Shown one piece after another: positions 1-10,984 of a DNA stretch of 64,000 bases. Each line of letters starts with the position of its first letter. The first letter of the stretch is position 1. The notes beneath the pieces were generated by a model that saw nothing but the letters and a program-made list of their open reading frames with translations, ran no database searches and was not told the DNA's origin. Source of the DNA: Apostichopus japonicus (taxonomy: Eukaryota > Echinodermata > Holothuroidea > Aspidochirotida > Stichopodidae); contig NC_092577.1 in assembly GCF_037975245.1 (NCBI RefSeq), positions 20,272,898-20,336,897 of the forward strand. The letters run 5' to 3'. The translations under genes and the position numbers were made by a program.

Positions 1-520
1 AGTGAATTAACCGGAATGACACAGCCCTAGTACCGATTTGTAAAAAATGTAGACACAAAGGTCATATGAACGCTTGGATTAAAGACATAGCCTATAACAG
101 TTTAATTGATTCACTAGCTGCTTAAAATAACAACCCACCGGCAACCTCCTGAGTCGTAGGCTAGCCTTACACAGATAGTCATTGAGAAGCCTACTGCCGT
201 AGTATTATCAAATTACTATCCTACTCCAAGCGTCCAAGGCTTCTGGACTTTGATGATAAACGAGGCTAAACCCCAGCCGACCGTGGTGGCGGCAATTCAT
301 GATAGTCTTCACTTTACAAATAGACTCAGAGAGCCTAGGCTAGATCGGTTATTTAGGCTACGCCTTTTGCTAAATTTACGGTATTAGTTACTACTGTGTA
401 ACATGCACCTTCGACTACTTGGATGTAGGCGGCCTTGTCAGTAACGTTATATGCTAAGCACAAAGTGCCTAGCTAGGCAATCAACAGCGTTAGTTAAATC
501 GGTAATGAAAGTTGTTTCAC
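1..520. other. No gene recognised
   Basis: No convincing coding region. A short plus-strand stretch near 34-123 reads with a C-x2-C-x3-GH spacing that looks like a zinc knuckle and then stops, but it has no start or splice context, so it is not called. If the minus-strand gene starting at 826 continues, its next exons lie left of this window or are unrecognised here. Confidence 0.5.
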
Positions 521-524
521 TTAC

Positions 525-826
525 CTAGGCCTACTCCGACTGCGGGACTCTTCTGGTGCTAACTGGGCACCTCCACTTGCTCCTAAGCACGAACTAGCCC
601 TTTCCCAGTTGGCAGAACACTGTTCATGGCTGCAGTGAGCAGCGTGAATATCCATTAGATGCCTCGCAAGCTGATTGTGGGTCCAACCACCGGCTTCCTT
701 TAGCGCTTTCCAGTCTTCAAAAGAATCGACCAGAGAGATTTGAGTCTTATTCGAATTCCTTTTCCTACGTTTCTTAGTAGAGCTGGAAACTGTTCTTGGG
801 CGACCCACATTAGGCGGTGTAGCCAT
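525..826 (-). CDS. Putative first coding exon of an unrecognised gene
   Basis: The ATG at 826 opens a frame of about 100 codons that runs exactly into a good splice donor (CCTAG|GTAAGTG, exon end 525); read through, the frame stops at once, as expected for an exon. The product starts with a basic, Ser/Thr-rich stretch (KKRRKRNSNK) followed by a compact helix-like segment with the motif FEDWKALKEAGGWTHNQLA and then a Cys/His-containing tail. I do not recognise the family. The W-x-L-K...L-A..L pattern resembles a short DNA-binding-like segment found in transposon-related animal proteins, but this is weak. Downstream exons are not visible in the window. Confidence 0.4.
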
Positions 827-2275
827 TTCGATATTAAACTGTAGGCACCAGCCTATACGTATTGTACGTCTCTATACGGGCCTCGACCCAAATATTTATT
901 AACTGGTGGAATACGGTGAATTACTACTACGGCCTTGAACGACTGCAGGCTAGCTCTGTATGCGGAAAGGCTGTGATACACAACGTAATACTGCCTTACG
1001 TACGTCGATTAGATCAGTGTGTGTATATATTGTTAGCACTACTAGCTGTGTGAAAGCTTACTCGCGCATGCGCTTAACGCAATGGAAGCTCGTTGCCATA
1101 GGGATAATTTGCACACGGCATTTTGCTCCCATCAAGCGCTGCTTCTCTCGGATTCATTCTATAGACCCTTTAACAAAGGCAACAGGACTTCCTTGGTTCA
1201 ACCACAGAAGGCTAGGGAGCGGGTTATGTGTAATGAGCTGCCATATGACGTTACAGGTCCAACAGCAATAGATATAACGAAGGAACATCAATTCAGCAAT
1301 TGCCGGTCGAAAGCAAGAAAGGACCTCTTGGCTAAGAAAAAGCATTTTCCAAAGAAGGGAATTGAAAACCTAATTCAAAGAAACAAATTTGAAGAATCTC
1401 AGAAAAACGAAAGGTGTTGTCCAAATTGTAATGAAAATTTAAATCTACAGCACTGCTACATAGTCACCAAACTCATGTTTCATTGTTTTTAAGTTGGGTA
1501 AAGGCAAAATACGTAGTATTGGGTAAAGGCCCTAAATACATAAGGTAGAAGCAGATCGGTGCATTGTGAGAATATTTCAAATTTTCAAGACAGCTTATAT
1601 GTAAATAGTGTAGTTAGTGAAAACACCTTGCCAACCCCATGCCAACCTAGACATAAAGTTTGATTTAAGGAAGAAAGAGCGAGAGATGGGTAGGGGTGCC
1701 TCTGTCAGAGGGAGTTTGCTGGAAACCCAAATAATGGTATACCGGTTGAACTCTCCCAACCCACTTGCTGTCATCTCTGTAAGAGTTAATATAAAGCTTT
1801 CTATAATTTTTAACAACCACCATGTTAATTAATTACAAACATGTTTTACATCGACACAAAGAATACACTCTGGACCAAGCATGGGGGGAGGAGGGGTGTA
1901 TGATATCCCCCATTCATATGTTTTACATTAAGGATTGAAGGCAATCCAAGTATTGTAGTTGAACTTGTGCACTCACCACACATTTGACCATCCATTACCT
2001 GGCTGAATTATCAGATTTTCCATATTTACCAACATTGGTACCATAATTGTACCCTGCCAGCAAAATATTTGTTTGTTTTTTATTAGTGTTTTTTATTAGT
2101 GTTTAGTGTATGTCAAAAAGCAAATTGCAGGAAAGTGTGCCTTGTATATTACTTGTCGAACTGCAATTATGCAGAAAGTGGTTAACTTAACAATTTTCTT
2201 GACAGTTTATTAAATTCGGATACTTCAATTTTCATTCCAAAATACAAAATGATAGCATCTCTTATAAATTTTCAG
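827..2275. other. No supported gene
   Basis: Several frames of 60-136 codons occur, the longest being 1082-1492 (+). None has splice signals or a recognisable domain. The tail of that frame (about 1290-1460) is Lys-rich with a C-C-x2-C cluster and could be decayed coding sequence, but this cannot be supported. Confidence 0.4.
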
Positions 2276-2436
2276 CCATTTTAGCATTGACATCTACTCC
2301 TATAAAGGGGCATGGCGGTCGCCTTTCCCTCCCATCTACCTCCTTTTCTGATGAGGATCTTCAACCTCTAGACCAAGAGCTTCAAGAAGTTGAAGCCAGT
2401 GGAAACATTGACATTATTGTAGCTGGAAAACACTAA
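2276..2436 (+). CDS. Possible terminal coding exon, unknown protein
   Basis: A pyrimidine-poor but usable acceptor (AAATTTTCAG) precedes an open stretch of about 53 codons ending at TAA 2434-2436. The residues look protein-like rather than random: a Ser/Pro-rich start, then an acidic, Leu/Gln-rich helix (SDEDLQPLDQELQEVEASG) and a short tail ending in AGKH. An alternative acceptor nine bases downstream would give the same frame. No family is recognised and no upstream exon was found nearby. Confidence 0.3.
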
Positions 2437-4671
2437 GTACAATTCTATTCTCATACTACAAACATTTTTTGACTGCCTGTTAGCAGATTAGGAAAGAATG
2501 GTTTGTGGTGGGAAAATTTCTTTACAGCCATTAAACTTGCAGTGACAACCGAACAGATGTGTATACTGAACAAAAAGATCAAGAGCTAGATAGTGTAACA
2601 AAGTATTACCTTGGTTTGAGTTATTCACTTGATTAGCTATCAACAAACTATGCATTAAGGAAGAACCCCTTTGGTATGGATATAATCAACTAAGAGGAAG
2701 GTGTGAACATGAGAGTGCCATGAGAATCACACAGGGAACTAGAAGATAAACATCAAGAGATAAGTAGCCCTATACTCTTGTGAAAGCAGCAGAATTGTGA
2801 GATTACTTTTACAGTGTTAGCAAAACAGTACACACTTTTGTTTGTTGCTGTTCATTTTGAGATGTCCAGCCAAAAATAAATAAAACATGCAAAGAAAGCA
2901 GTGAACAGTCCTGGAAGAAAGGGAAAGGCTCTTAATTGTTTCATATGTATAGCTACAATCTAACACTTATGCACATTGCATAATACCCTTATTTATACCA
3001 GGGAGTTCCATAACAACTCCCTGATTATACTCATGTCCAATACTGTACATGTATGTACAGTATGTACAGCATGTATGTAGTAGCATATACAGTGCTACAC
3101 TGCAAAGAGTAGGATTTTACTTTAGGCAATTATCTTCTGTCATATGTAGTTCATCACATGCATGCAGCTTATGTGTATCATCATGCTACATGTACCAGCT
3201 ATTAGCTCTGTGCCGAAGCACTCCGAACTAAACGACAGTGTTTGATGTCTGTCATGGGGGAGGGGAAATGTGGGGGGAGGAGGGTGAAAAGATCAGTGAA
3301 TTGTTTGGGAGACTTGGGACCTTCTAAGTCCGTGTGAGTCTACCCGTAGTTGGATTATAATGATGAAACAAGTGTTTTCAGTGTTGTTTAATGTATTGTA
3401 ATGTTAGTGATATATCTTTACATAGCTACTGATCAACTGTAGATCAATTTAGAAGAAAAAAAACCCTTTTTTTTTTTTTTTACAAAAGTAGCTGAAACAT
3501 TATTACATTATGTCAAAATTAGTTACTTATTGGCACTTGTAAGATATATCATCAAAGCAGAAACTCAAGGATCCACATGGAAAAAAGGGAATTTTTGTCA
3601 TATACTCAGGACTACAGTGTGAGTTACAATTGGAAGAAATTACACAATTTTAAGCATGTTTTGTTATTACGGCCATTAACCAATGCTCTCTGTTTCATGA
3701 TGAATTCAAAATATGTTTATCATAATAGTTCCTGAAAATAAAACCTCTGAAACCCATTTACATATTTTGTTTAGAAATATTTTGAAAACCGTACATGCAA
3801 AATTGTTCACCCCTTTCTTAATTCGCATCACAAATTGTACACAGAATTGGAGCGTACTATTTGATAACATTTTCTTTCATTGTAATGCCGTATATGATGT
3901 GTGAAATCTCTGTTGGTGTGTTTCTTAGCAAGTTTGGTTAGACAATGTCATTTGATAAAAGGAGGGCAGAGTCTTGGCAATATAAAAGACAAGTTTATCC
4001 AAAAAGAAGTCTGCAAAGCTGTTAAGTACCATACCTTATTGTATGCTTTCCGTAGTAGTTTCTCAAATGCAATGGCTTGCGGGAGACCAATGGATAAGAC
4101 GTTTTTGGCCATGTTTGAACCAGTAGGAACCTGCTTTTGTTTACCATTGATATTTAAGAAAACTTTTTTCAAAGAACAGGGTCACGGAGACCTCAAATAT
4201 GAGGGATTCTTGTAGGTACTTGTGGTATTTCCTCCAGCTCCAAACCAGCTATTGATCTCCCAAATTTACTGAAGTACCCTAGAAAAAGCTGTCCCAGAGG
4301 TTAAGGCTCTACCAGATGTAGGAATCTCCTACATACAAATATTGATATTGTAGATTTATTCCAATCTTTTGTAATTGCGGGATGTCAAGTGAGCTGCTTG
4401 GTATCCTACGACTCCATTACTTCAAATGGTTAGCTTACTGTACATCCAATATCATATCAGTTGCTCGATATTGTGACTAAATGGATATGAGAGGAAAGCA
4501 AAGCAAAGTACTATTATCTTTCTGAAGGATCTTTTTTCAACTGTTTTTGGTTCCTTGCTGAAAGCAAGGGAAATGCATTCAGGGTGGCATGTGTCTGTAT
4601 GTATGGGTGAGTGTACATGTGTGTGTGTGTGACACTTTAGCTTGTATGCACGATAAATCAACAAAACAAAT
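2437..4671. other. No supported gene
   Basis: AT-rich, with homopolymer runs near 3458-3480. A 104-codon frame at 3901-4215 has no domain or splice context. A 28-bp palindrome lies at 2997-3024 and a short GT run at 4617-4632. Confidence 0.5.
2997..3024. repeat. Palindrome family CCAGGGAGTT...AACTCCCTG, copy 1
   Basis: ACCAGGGAGTT followed by a 6-base centre and AACTCCCTG forms a near-perfect hairpin. An inverse-orientation copy of the same palindrome lies at 20742-20770, so this is a repeated unit rather than a chance hairpin. Confidence 0.6.
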
Positions 4672-5060
4672 GATCATTTACCATACTTATCGTGTGGGTG
4701 GCCCATAGTTGATAAACCCTATTGATGTTGTTGCTCAAACACTAAAACTAATGAGGTCACATGGTCAATTGTCAAAATCTTCAAATGGCAATAATTCGGC
4801 ACAATTGGTAAAATATTCTTCAAACTTGGTATGACGATAGTGGTACACTTGCTCCAATTGCTAATGTATGTTGCAAATCATATCATATCAAATCATAGCA
4901 TATCATATTAGGAGGTGGGGCTGAAGGTTATTTCAATATGTAACGTTTGTATGCACTATAACTCATCAGGGAATGATTACCATTGTTGCCATGTGTGGGT
5001 GGGTGTATGAACCCTATTGATTTTGGTGCTTATCATGAATATTAATTCGGTCATTGGGTA
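4672..5060. repeat. Dispersed repeat, two degenerate units
   Basis: Two similar segments share the order 'actataactca..', 'ccatactt/ttgccatgtg..gtgggtgg', 'aaccctattgat.ttg.tgct' and 'atattaat/ctaatgaggtca'. The same order recurs at about 62230-62660 and 63050-63150, marking a dispersed family. No coding capacity is seen. A TCATA-rich stretch lies at about 4866-4912 between the units. Confidence 0.5.
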
Positions 5061-5256
5061 AAATATGAATATTAACGAGGAGTGGCTTCAGTGTTTGACA
5101 AAATTTGAGCATCTAATTTATGTAGAAATTCTACATCTTATTTCTTAATAGCATAATGCATTTCTCTAAGATTTTCTCATTATTAGATCTTTATATTACA
5201 CATTGTATCACTTACAATTTACATATATTTTTCAATGTATTTATTGTTTCCCACAG

Positions 5257-7159
5257 TAACAAACTAGAGATCAGTGCAGTGGAGGATGACATATTTCAGT
5301 TAAGAGAAAAAAGTGAGAATGGAAGTGATACTAACAGTGATAATGAGACTGCAGCAGCTGCAGATGACAGGCAACTCACACCCATTGCAGGAATGAAAGC
5401 AATTGTTTGGCTTGGCCAAATCCTTAAGCTCCTGCGAGATGTGAATGGCACTGTGCGCAAGCATTCTTTTTGTACAAGAGAACTTCAGTATACAACAAAA
5501 TTGGTTGTAAAATGCAAATGTGGGGAAAAGTACCACCCCAGTGGTACTTGGTGTCCACAGCCAAAGCTGCGTGGAATGTATGCAGGGGAACTTACAGCTA
5601 CCTGCATAGATTGTCGTTTCAGGCAACAGCTTCACGAAAACAGGGCAGCTGTTCAAAAGCATGAACTTGAAATGTATTTCCAAGGACACCTTCTTCAGGG
5701 TACAGAAATTGTATGTCGCCCCAGCTGTTGAAGATATGTGGGCAAAGATGCAGGAGACCCTGTTTACTTCATTGAGGGACAAAGAAGTGGTTTCTGGTGA
5801 TGCCAGCAATGATTCTCCTGGACATAGTGCACAGTACTGCACTTACACTATGATGGAAGAACTGAGCAGTGGTAAGGTCCTGTCCTGCATATGGAGATCG
5901 TGGGATGTAAGAGAAGCAGCTTGGAAAAGCCCAAAGATGGAGAAGATAGGCTTCACCCGAAGTATGGATTTTCTCGTTCAGAGAATCAATGTCGATGAGG
6001 ATGTGACAGATGGCCACCTTCAGATTGCTGCTCTTATGAGAAATTGTTCAAAATATGAAGGCATCATCCACGAAATGATGTATGGCATGGTAGCAAAAGC
6101 CTCACGAAAGCTGACAAGGCAAATGGTGATGCCAGCAATGATTCTCCTGGACATAGTGCACAGTACTGCACTTACACTATGATGGAAGAACTGAGCAGTG
6201 GTAAGGTCCTGTCCTGCATATGGAGATCGTGGGATGTAAGGGAAGCAGCTTGGAAAGCCCAAAGATGGAGAAGATAGGCTTCACCCGAAGTATGGATTTT
6301 CTCGTTCAGAGAATCAATGTCGATGAGGATGTGACAGATGGCCACCTTCAGATTGCTGCTCTCATGAGAAATTGTTCAAAATATGAAGGCATCATCCACG
6401 AAATGATGTATGGCATGGTAGCAAAAGCCTCACGAAAGCTGACAAGGCAAAAGGGAACAAAGCGATTTTGGAGTGGATGCCAGCCATCAGGAAACATTTT
6501 TGGTTCTCTTCCAGCAGATGTGATGGAAACGAGATGAAGCTGAAGGCATCCCTTCTCGGCATCCTTCACCATGTAGTCAATGAGCATGAGTGGGCTCTTG
6601 GAGCATATGGGTTTCCGGGTAAGTGTGCTCATTAGGAATAGATGAAGGCGAGCATGACAAGGGTCAGCAGCACATAAAACATTAGGGAGGTTGCTGACTA
6701 GCTAACGCTTTATGAAGAAGTTAGCGTGCTACAGGAACTTCAGGCATACCGGCAACCTGGAGTCATTTCATAATCATTTACTTTGTACGCACCAACGCGA
6801 CACTCTTACGGGTTTCTTGGGTTTGCTACTCGAAGTAAGCTTGCAGCGATCGTGAGCAAGCTGTCACCAAGGACGGACATCTTCGATACAGTTGCTAGTA
6901 AGCGAACCCGCAACTTCCATGAGGAACCATTACGTGAGGCAAAAAGCAACGGCTATATAGCTGACTTAATGAGAAGTATTGCTGCCAAGCGATTAATAAC
7001 ACCTGGCCACCTTTCTCAGCATGTCTCCCTCGCGCAAGATGATCCAAGAAGGATCCATCCAAGGATGTCAATGCTTCCTAGGTCATCATTAGATAAGCTT
7101 GTAAAGGATCATCTCAGTCGCTTTTCACCCCAGCAGATATCTGAACAACCCCCAGAGTG
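5257..7159 (+). pseudogene. Degenerate Kolobok-like transposase
   Basis: An acceptor (TTTCCCACAG) precedes an acidic N-terminal stretch and a Cys-rich segment (CKCGEKYHPSGTWCPQP). Then, in other frames, come segments I associate with the DDE-type transposases found with THAP domains in animal Kolobok-like elements: SGDAS.DSPGHSAQYCTYTMM, DVTDGHLQIAALMR, ILHHVVNEHEWA, NLESFHNHLL and YAPTRHSYGFLGFATRSKLA. The frame changes at about 5680, after the internal duplication near 6250 and again at 6450, 6630 and 6780, with stops between, so the gene is dead. The final 125 codons (6783-7159) are open and end in TGA. Family assignment is from remembered motif patterns, not a search. Confidence 0.65.
5795..6450 (+). 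repeat. 329-bp tandem duplication inside the transposase
   Basis: 5795-6123 is repeated directly at 6124-6450. The copies differ by only a few substitutions (gtaagagaag/gtaagggaag, gctcttatg/gctctcatg) and one A deleted in copy 2 (ggaaaagccc/ggaaagccc), which shifts its frame. The duplicated block covers the SGDAS..QYCTYT to KLTRQ part of the transposase. Confidence 0.95.
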
Positions 7160-8627
7160 AAGAAACCCATATTTTTTTGTAGTTTTATTGGTGTATTTCT
7201 AGTAATTAAGCTGTTGCCAATCCAATATATCATATATGACTTTAATTTACAAGTAAGTCTTCACTGTTGTGTTGCAAAATATGTGAGATTCATAACAAAT
7301 TACACATCAAAACCACAATGCTTTCAAATATTCTGCTTGTCAACGTGCAATTTCAACTGGTTTTTAATTGTTATTGTTTTACTGTGCTGGCAGCTTATGT
7401 AGAAAAATGTATTTTCCCATTGAGGCTTTCTCCAGTGTTAGTGATGTATGTGTGTGTGAAAGGAGCAAGGAAAGATCACCATAAGTAATTACTTATCATA
7501 AAGGACTGATATAGTTGCACTACTCACTGATTTTCTGGAGTGCTGTATTTATCTGTACTTGAACAGGGGCGCAAGTCTTGCCCATTACTTTTTTGAATGG
7601 CATGTGGTATTTAGCCCAAAAATTATGGCTAATATGGGAAGTTCTGGAATGTTATGTAACGGAATGTATCTTACTCTTGTCTAATACACTATACAACACA
7701 GTGGTAAGTTGGTTGTATCCAAGCGAGAGGTGGGAAGTTTGAATATGCTTCCTTATATACTTTATTTATTTGTTTATACTATTGTTTATGAAATAAAGTT
7801 GGTATGGGTTGTAGGCTATTGCCTTTGGAAGATTTTGATGGTTGTTAAATCCTGTGACCTCACAATATATGTATCATGTGAGGCCCTCAATCACTAGGGT
7901 CATCTAGTCTAAATGCTCTATCAATCAACAAATTTATAGTCTTAGTTTCTTCTTAGTTGTTGAATTAACTGATATGTAATGGCATGTATGGTCTACTACT
8001 TTCATTTTGTGAAAATGCTGCAAATGTAAATACAAAATGTTTCTACTTTCTTTTTAGCTGCTGCTAGGAATCACTTTTACAATGGTGATATATATGGTCA
8101 GCTGTTATACTGTTTAGTTATCACCAGGCCTGGATATAACTGTAATGACATCTTAATGCAACTCTTACTTTTCTATGTACTAAACAAATTGTAGTAAAGT
8201 TGACTAATTTGTAGCAAATTGAAAATTTTAGCCTTTTATTTTCGTGTTACTAAATTGCTGTTCTTAAATATATTTTTGAGAAAGAATTTCATTTCATATA
8301 TAACAGTACAATTAAAGATCAACTATGGAGACTTTTCGATGAACATAAGATCCCACCATTTTGCATCTCTGTAATCCTTAACTCACTCCAATTACATTGC
8401 TGTAATTAACTTTACCAATTTCGAACGTTAAATACGTGAAAAATGGGAAGAAAAGTCAGTTTTTATGAAACCTATTTCAGACATTCCTGAAACATTCCGA
8501 AAACATCAGGTGACCATGTGACGTCACTGATTGTATACCTCACTCACAACAATACTTTTAGTGTGTAAAATTTTATACTTGAGCTGCCATAAACATCAAC
8601 GATATTACTCCTTTTCCCCCGAAATGC
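7160..8627. other. No supported gene
   Basis: AT-rich sequence following the Kolobok-like remnant. Only short spurious frames were seen. It may include non-coding parts of that element, but no terminal repeats or TTAA duplication were identified. Confidence 0.4.
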
Positions 8628-8807
8628 CACAATTGTGTTGTTTGAGGTTGCAGTTATACCTCACCCAACAAAAGCATCAGCTTTTTTAGATTTCCGAGTA
8701 AAAGAACCCACGTAAAACGCCGCAGACTTTGGATCCATTTTGTGAGATCCACGCGGAAAGATTTTCAGCACCCGGAGTATCTCATGCCCATAAGTCCACA
8801 TGCATGA
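8628..8807 (+). pseudogene. THAP-domain fragment
   Basis: One frame reads HNCVV, a TGA stop, then GCSYTSPNKSISFFRFP, a basic stretch, LWIHFVRSTRKDFQHPEY and a stop at 8805-8807. This matches the THAP zinc-finger layout: C-x(2-4)-GC near the start, F-RFP, a conserved W and a VR segment. The Cys-His pair expected at the C-terminal end is missing because the frame degrades there. THAP domains are sequence-specific DNA-binding modules often fused to P-element or Kolobok transposases. The Kolobok-like remnant lies 1.5 kb upstream on the same strand, but THAP normally precedes the catalytic domain, so this may be a separate insertion. Confidence 0.6.
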
Positions 8808-9903
8808 CCCTGTGTATGCTGCAAATGTCTCGTGCGAAAATTATATACTGTCGATAGCTGTGTCGGACATAGCTTAATGTGAAATTGATCCTTTCAAGTC
8901 TCCTCGTAAACAAGCTGTGGACGTCCTTACATGTAACATTATATCACGCAATTGACGGTATAATATTGACTGTAAGAGATGACCGTGTAATTACCGTGCC
9001 TAGGGTAGCACTGTTAGTACATGTAGTGAGTTACAACTCACGGCATTCGTAAATAGTCATATTAGGATCTCATTTATCTATTTATATCATTTATCATTTG
9101 TTGTATTCCAGTGTCGTGAGTTCGTGATACATTGTGTTATATTGTCCGTTATGGTTATTCCGGCATCTGCATGGTCCAAGGAGTTGAATATAAACGGTTC
9201 TATGTAGCGATCGGACGTTTCATTTCGTTACTGACTGTCTTGTGATTGTGGGATGTTACTGGTCAAGGCCTGTTTCAACTAGACCTAACTCTATGGAATT
9301 ACACAGAGTCGTGGTAGTATTTCGCTCAGGATTGAACGAGAAACGTGGATTTGGATATTGACTGCTAAATTTGGTTTATTGAAAGGATACTTTTTCTGTG
9401 TTTGTACTTTGGGATATTAAAACGAGTAAGTACTATGTTCAGCTGAAGCTTAGTCATGTATATGCTACCCTGGTCGATTCGGGTCAGCGTCTTCTCGTAG
9501 TTGTTCGATTATCTTTAGTGTCTTTTTGGTAATTCGTTGACAGTAACGTAAGCCATTTTCCCGTCACATATCACGCATGAGGCATCTTATAGGTCTATTC
9601 TTCTGTTCAGTTTACGGTATCTTGCGAGAAAATTGTGTTATGGAATCGCCAAGCTGCTTGCATGTTCTACAGTATATTGTACCGTGCGGACCTATTGACG
9701 CTCCGCTATGTGAAAAATGCTTCCATTTGAGTGGAAATTTGGCTAATAAAATAGAAATTTAACTAAATTTTATTAAAATTTTATTAAAACTATTTGTTTA
9801 CATTCATGTGTTCTTGTTTTAAGCTATTGGAAGTCAAATACAGTACAATTGTTCGCTATCTGTGTATAAACAGTGCCTATATGAGCGTTTGATTTTCGCG
9901 GTA
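8808..9903. other. No supported gene
   Basis: Flank left of the large TIR element. A 61-codon frame at 9577-9762 is followed by an AT-rich tract. No domain or splice context was recognised. Confidence 0.5.
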
Positions 9904-9905
9904 TA

Positions 9906-9928
9906 CTCTCTTAATTCGTAAGATTGAC
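9906..9928 (+). repeat. Left terminal inverted repeat
   Basis: 23 bp, perfect inverse complement of 29099-29121, preceded by TA at 9904-9905. The TIR itself ends in the first GATTGA subterminal motif. Confidence 0.9.
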
Positions 9929-10297
9929 TTTTCACTCTTTAAGATTGAATTTTAAATCTTTGGCAGATTGATATTAGGGACCAATCGGCTTAGATTGACT
10001 TTCAATCTGTCTTAAGATTGAAAAAAAATTAGTCTTAAAAGATTGAAAGTCAGTGTTTTTTAAGAATTGGATTGACTTTTAAAGCCAACGACAATTTCAA
10101 TCTAAAACGATTGTAACTATCAGTCAATTAGACTGATAAAAGTCATTCCATATGATTGACTCTTTGATCATAAAAACTGACTTTCAATCTGTTATAGATT
10201 GAAAAGGTAGAAATCTAATAGATTGACTTTAGAATCTAATTTAGAATGACTATTAGTCTAAAAATGTTTTTTATTTATATCATTGGGACTGTCAATC
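9922..10297. repeat. Left subterminal GATTGA/TCAATC array
   Basis: I count ten GATTGA and four TCAATC hexamers here, often as AGATTGACTTTCAATCT-like palindromes (for example around 9991-10008 and 10180-10202). These are likely transposase-binding sites by analogy with other large DNA transposons. Confidence 0.75.
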
Positions 10298-10515
10298 AAT
10301 ATGGTCATGATTTTCACTCGTTTTGCAGTTTGTCTGTTTAAGCTTTCAACGTTAATTTTGTAAAGATATATTGAAAACAATTGGTTTTGTCACCCAATTA
10401 AATTATTCTCAAACAGAAGCTATAAACAAGTATGTCCACTTATTTTCGCTTGAGGAAAACACCAGAAACACAATGAACAGAAAACACACAATGTACTATG
10501 TAGACAAATTATATT

Positions 10516-10721
10516 CATTTACTGATGCAGTGAAGAACAAAACATGCAGAACATGGGAAATACTGGAGTTCCATAATTCTAACATGTTCAGGTGCTAAAG
10601 ATGAAGGCTAAAATAAAACAATTAAAACACTGGCGTGCATTTACTGATGCAGTGATAAACAAAACATGGGAAATACTAGAGTTCCATAAGTATAATCATT
10701 TTCATGTGCTAAAGATGTGCT
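10516..10721. repeat. Degenerate direct repeat of about 90 bp
   Basis: 10516-10606 and 10638-10721 share 'tttactgatgcagtg', 'aacaaaacatg', 'ggaaatact.gagttccat' and 'gtgctaaagatg' in the same order. It sits between the left subterminal array and the last exon of the accessory gene and has no coding signal. Confidence 0.6.
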
Positions 10722-10984
10722 AAAGTTAAAGAATGAAGTTTGCAATAACATACTGAAGATGTTATGAGGTGTAAAAGGAAAATTTGAATAATTAGCCTTT
10801 CCTATAGATACAATAGGCAAATAAGAACCTGAATTGGATTAAAAAACTGAGGCTATGTCCCTTTTTGTTAAAACAAAAAAACCTGGTAAGAATACCGAGC
10901 TGAACTAAAATTATGCATGCTCGTTTTAAATGCTAAGTCTATTATTTATATTTCATCAGTAAACACCATTTTAAGTCAATATCA

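Noticed and set aside
34-123. Zinc-knuckle-like string near the window start
   Set aside because: Only about 30 codons and only the spacing of two Cys and one His; no context within the window.
1082-1492. 136-codon plus-strand ORF with a Cys cluster at its end
   Set aside because: No domain, no splice borders and an overlapping alternative frame; the composition is only weakly protein-like.
3901-4215. 104-codon ORF
   Set aside because: Surrounded by AT-rich non-coding sequence, with an opposite-strand frame of similar length; no motif.
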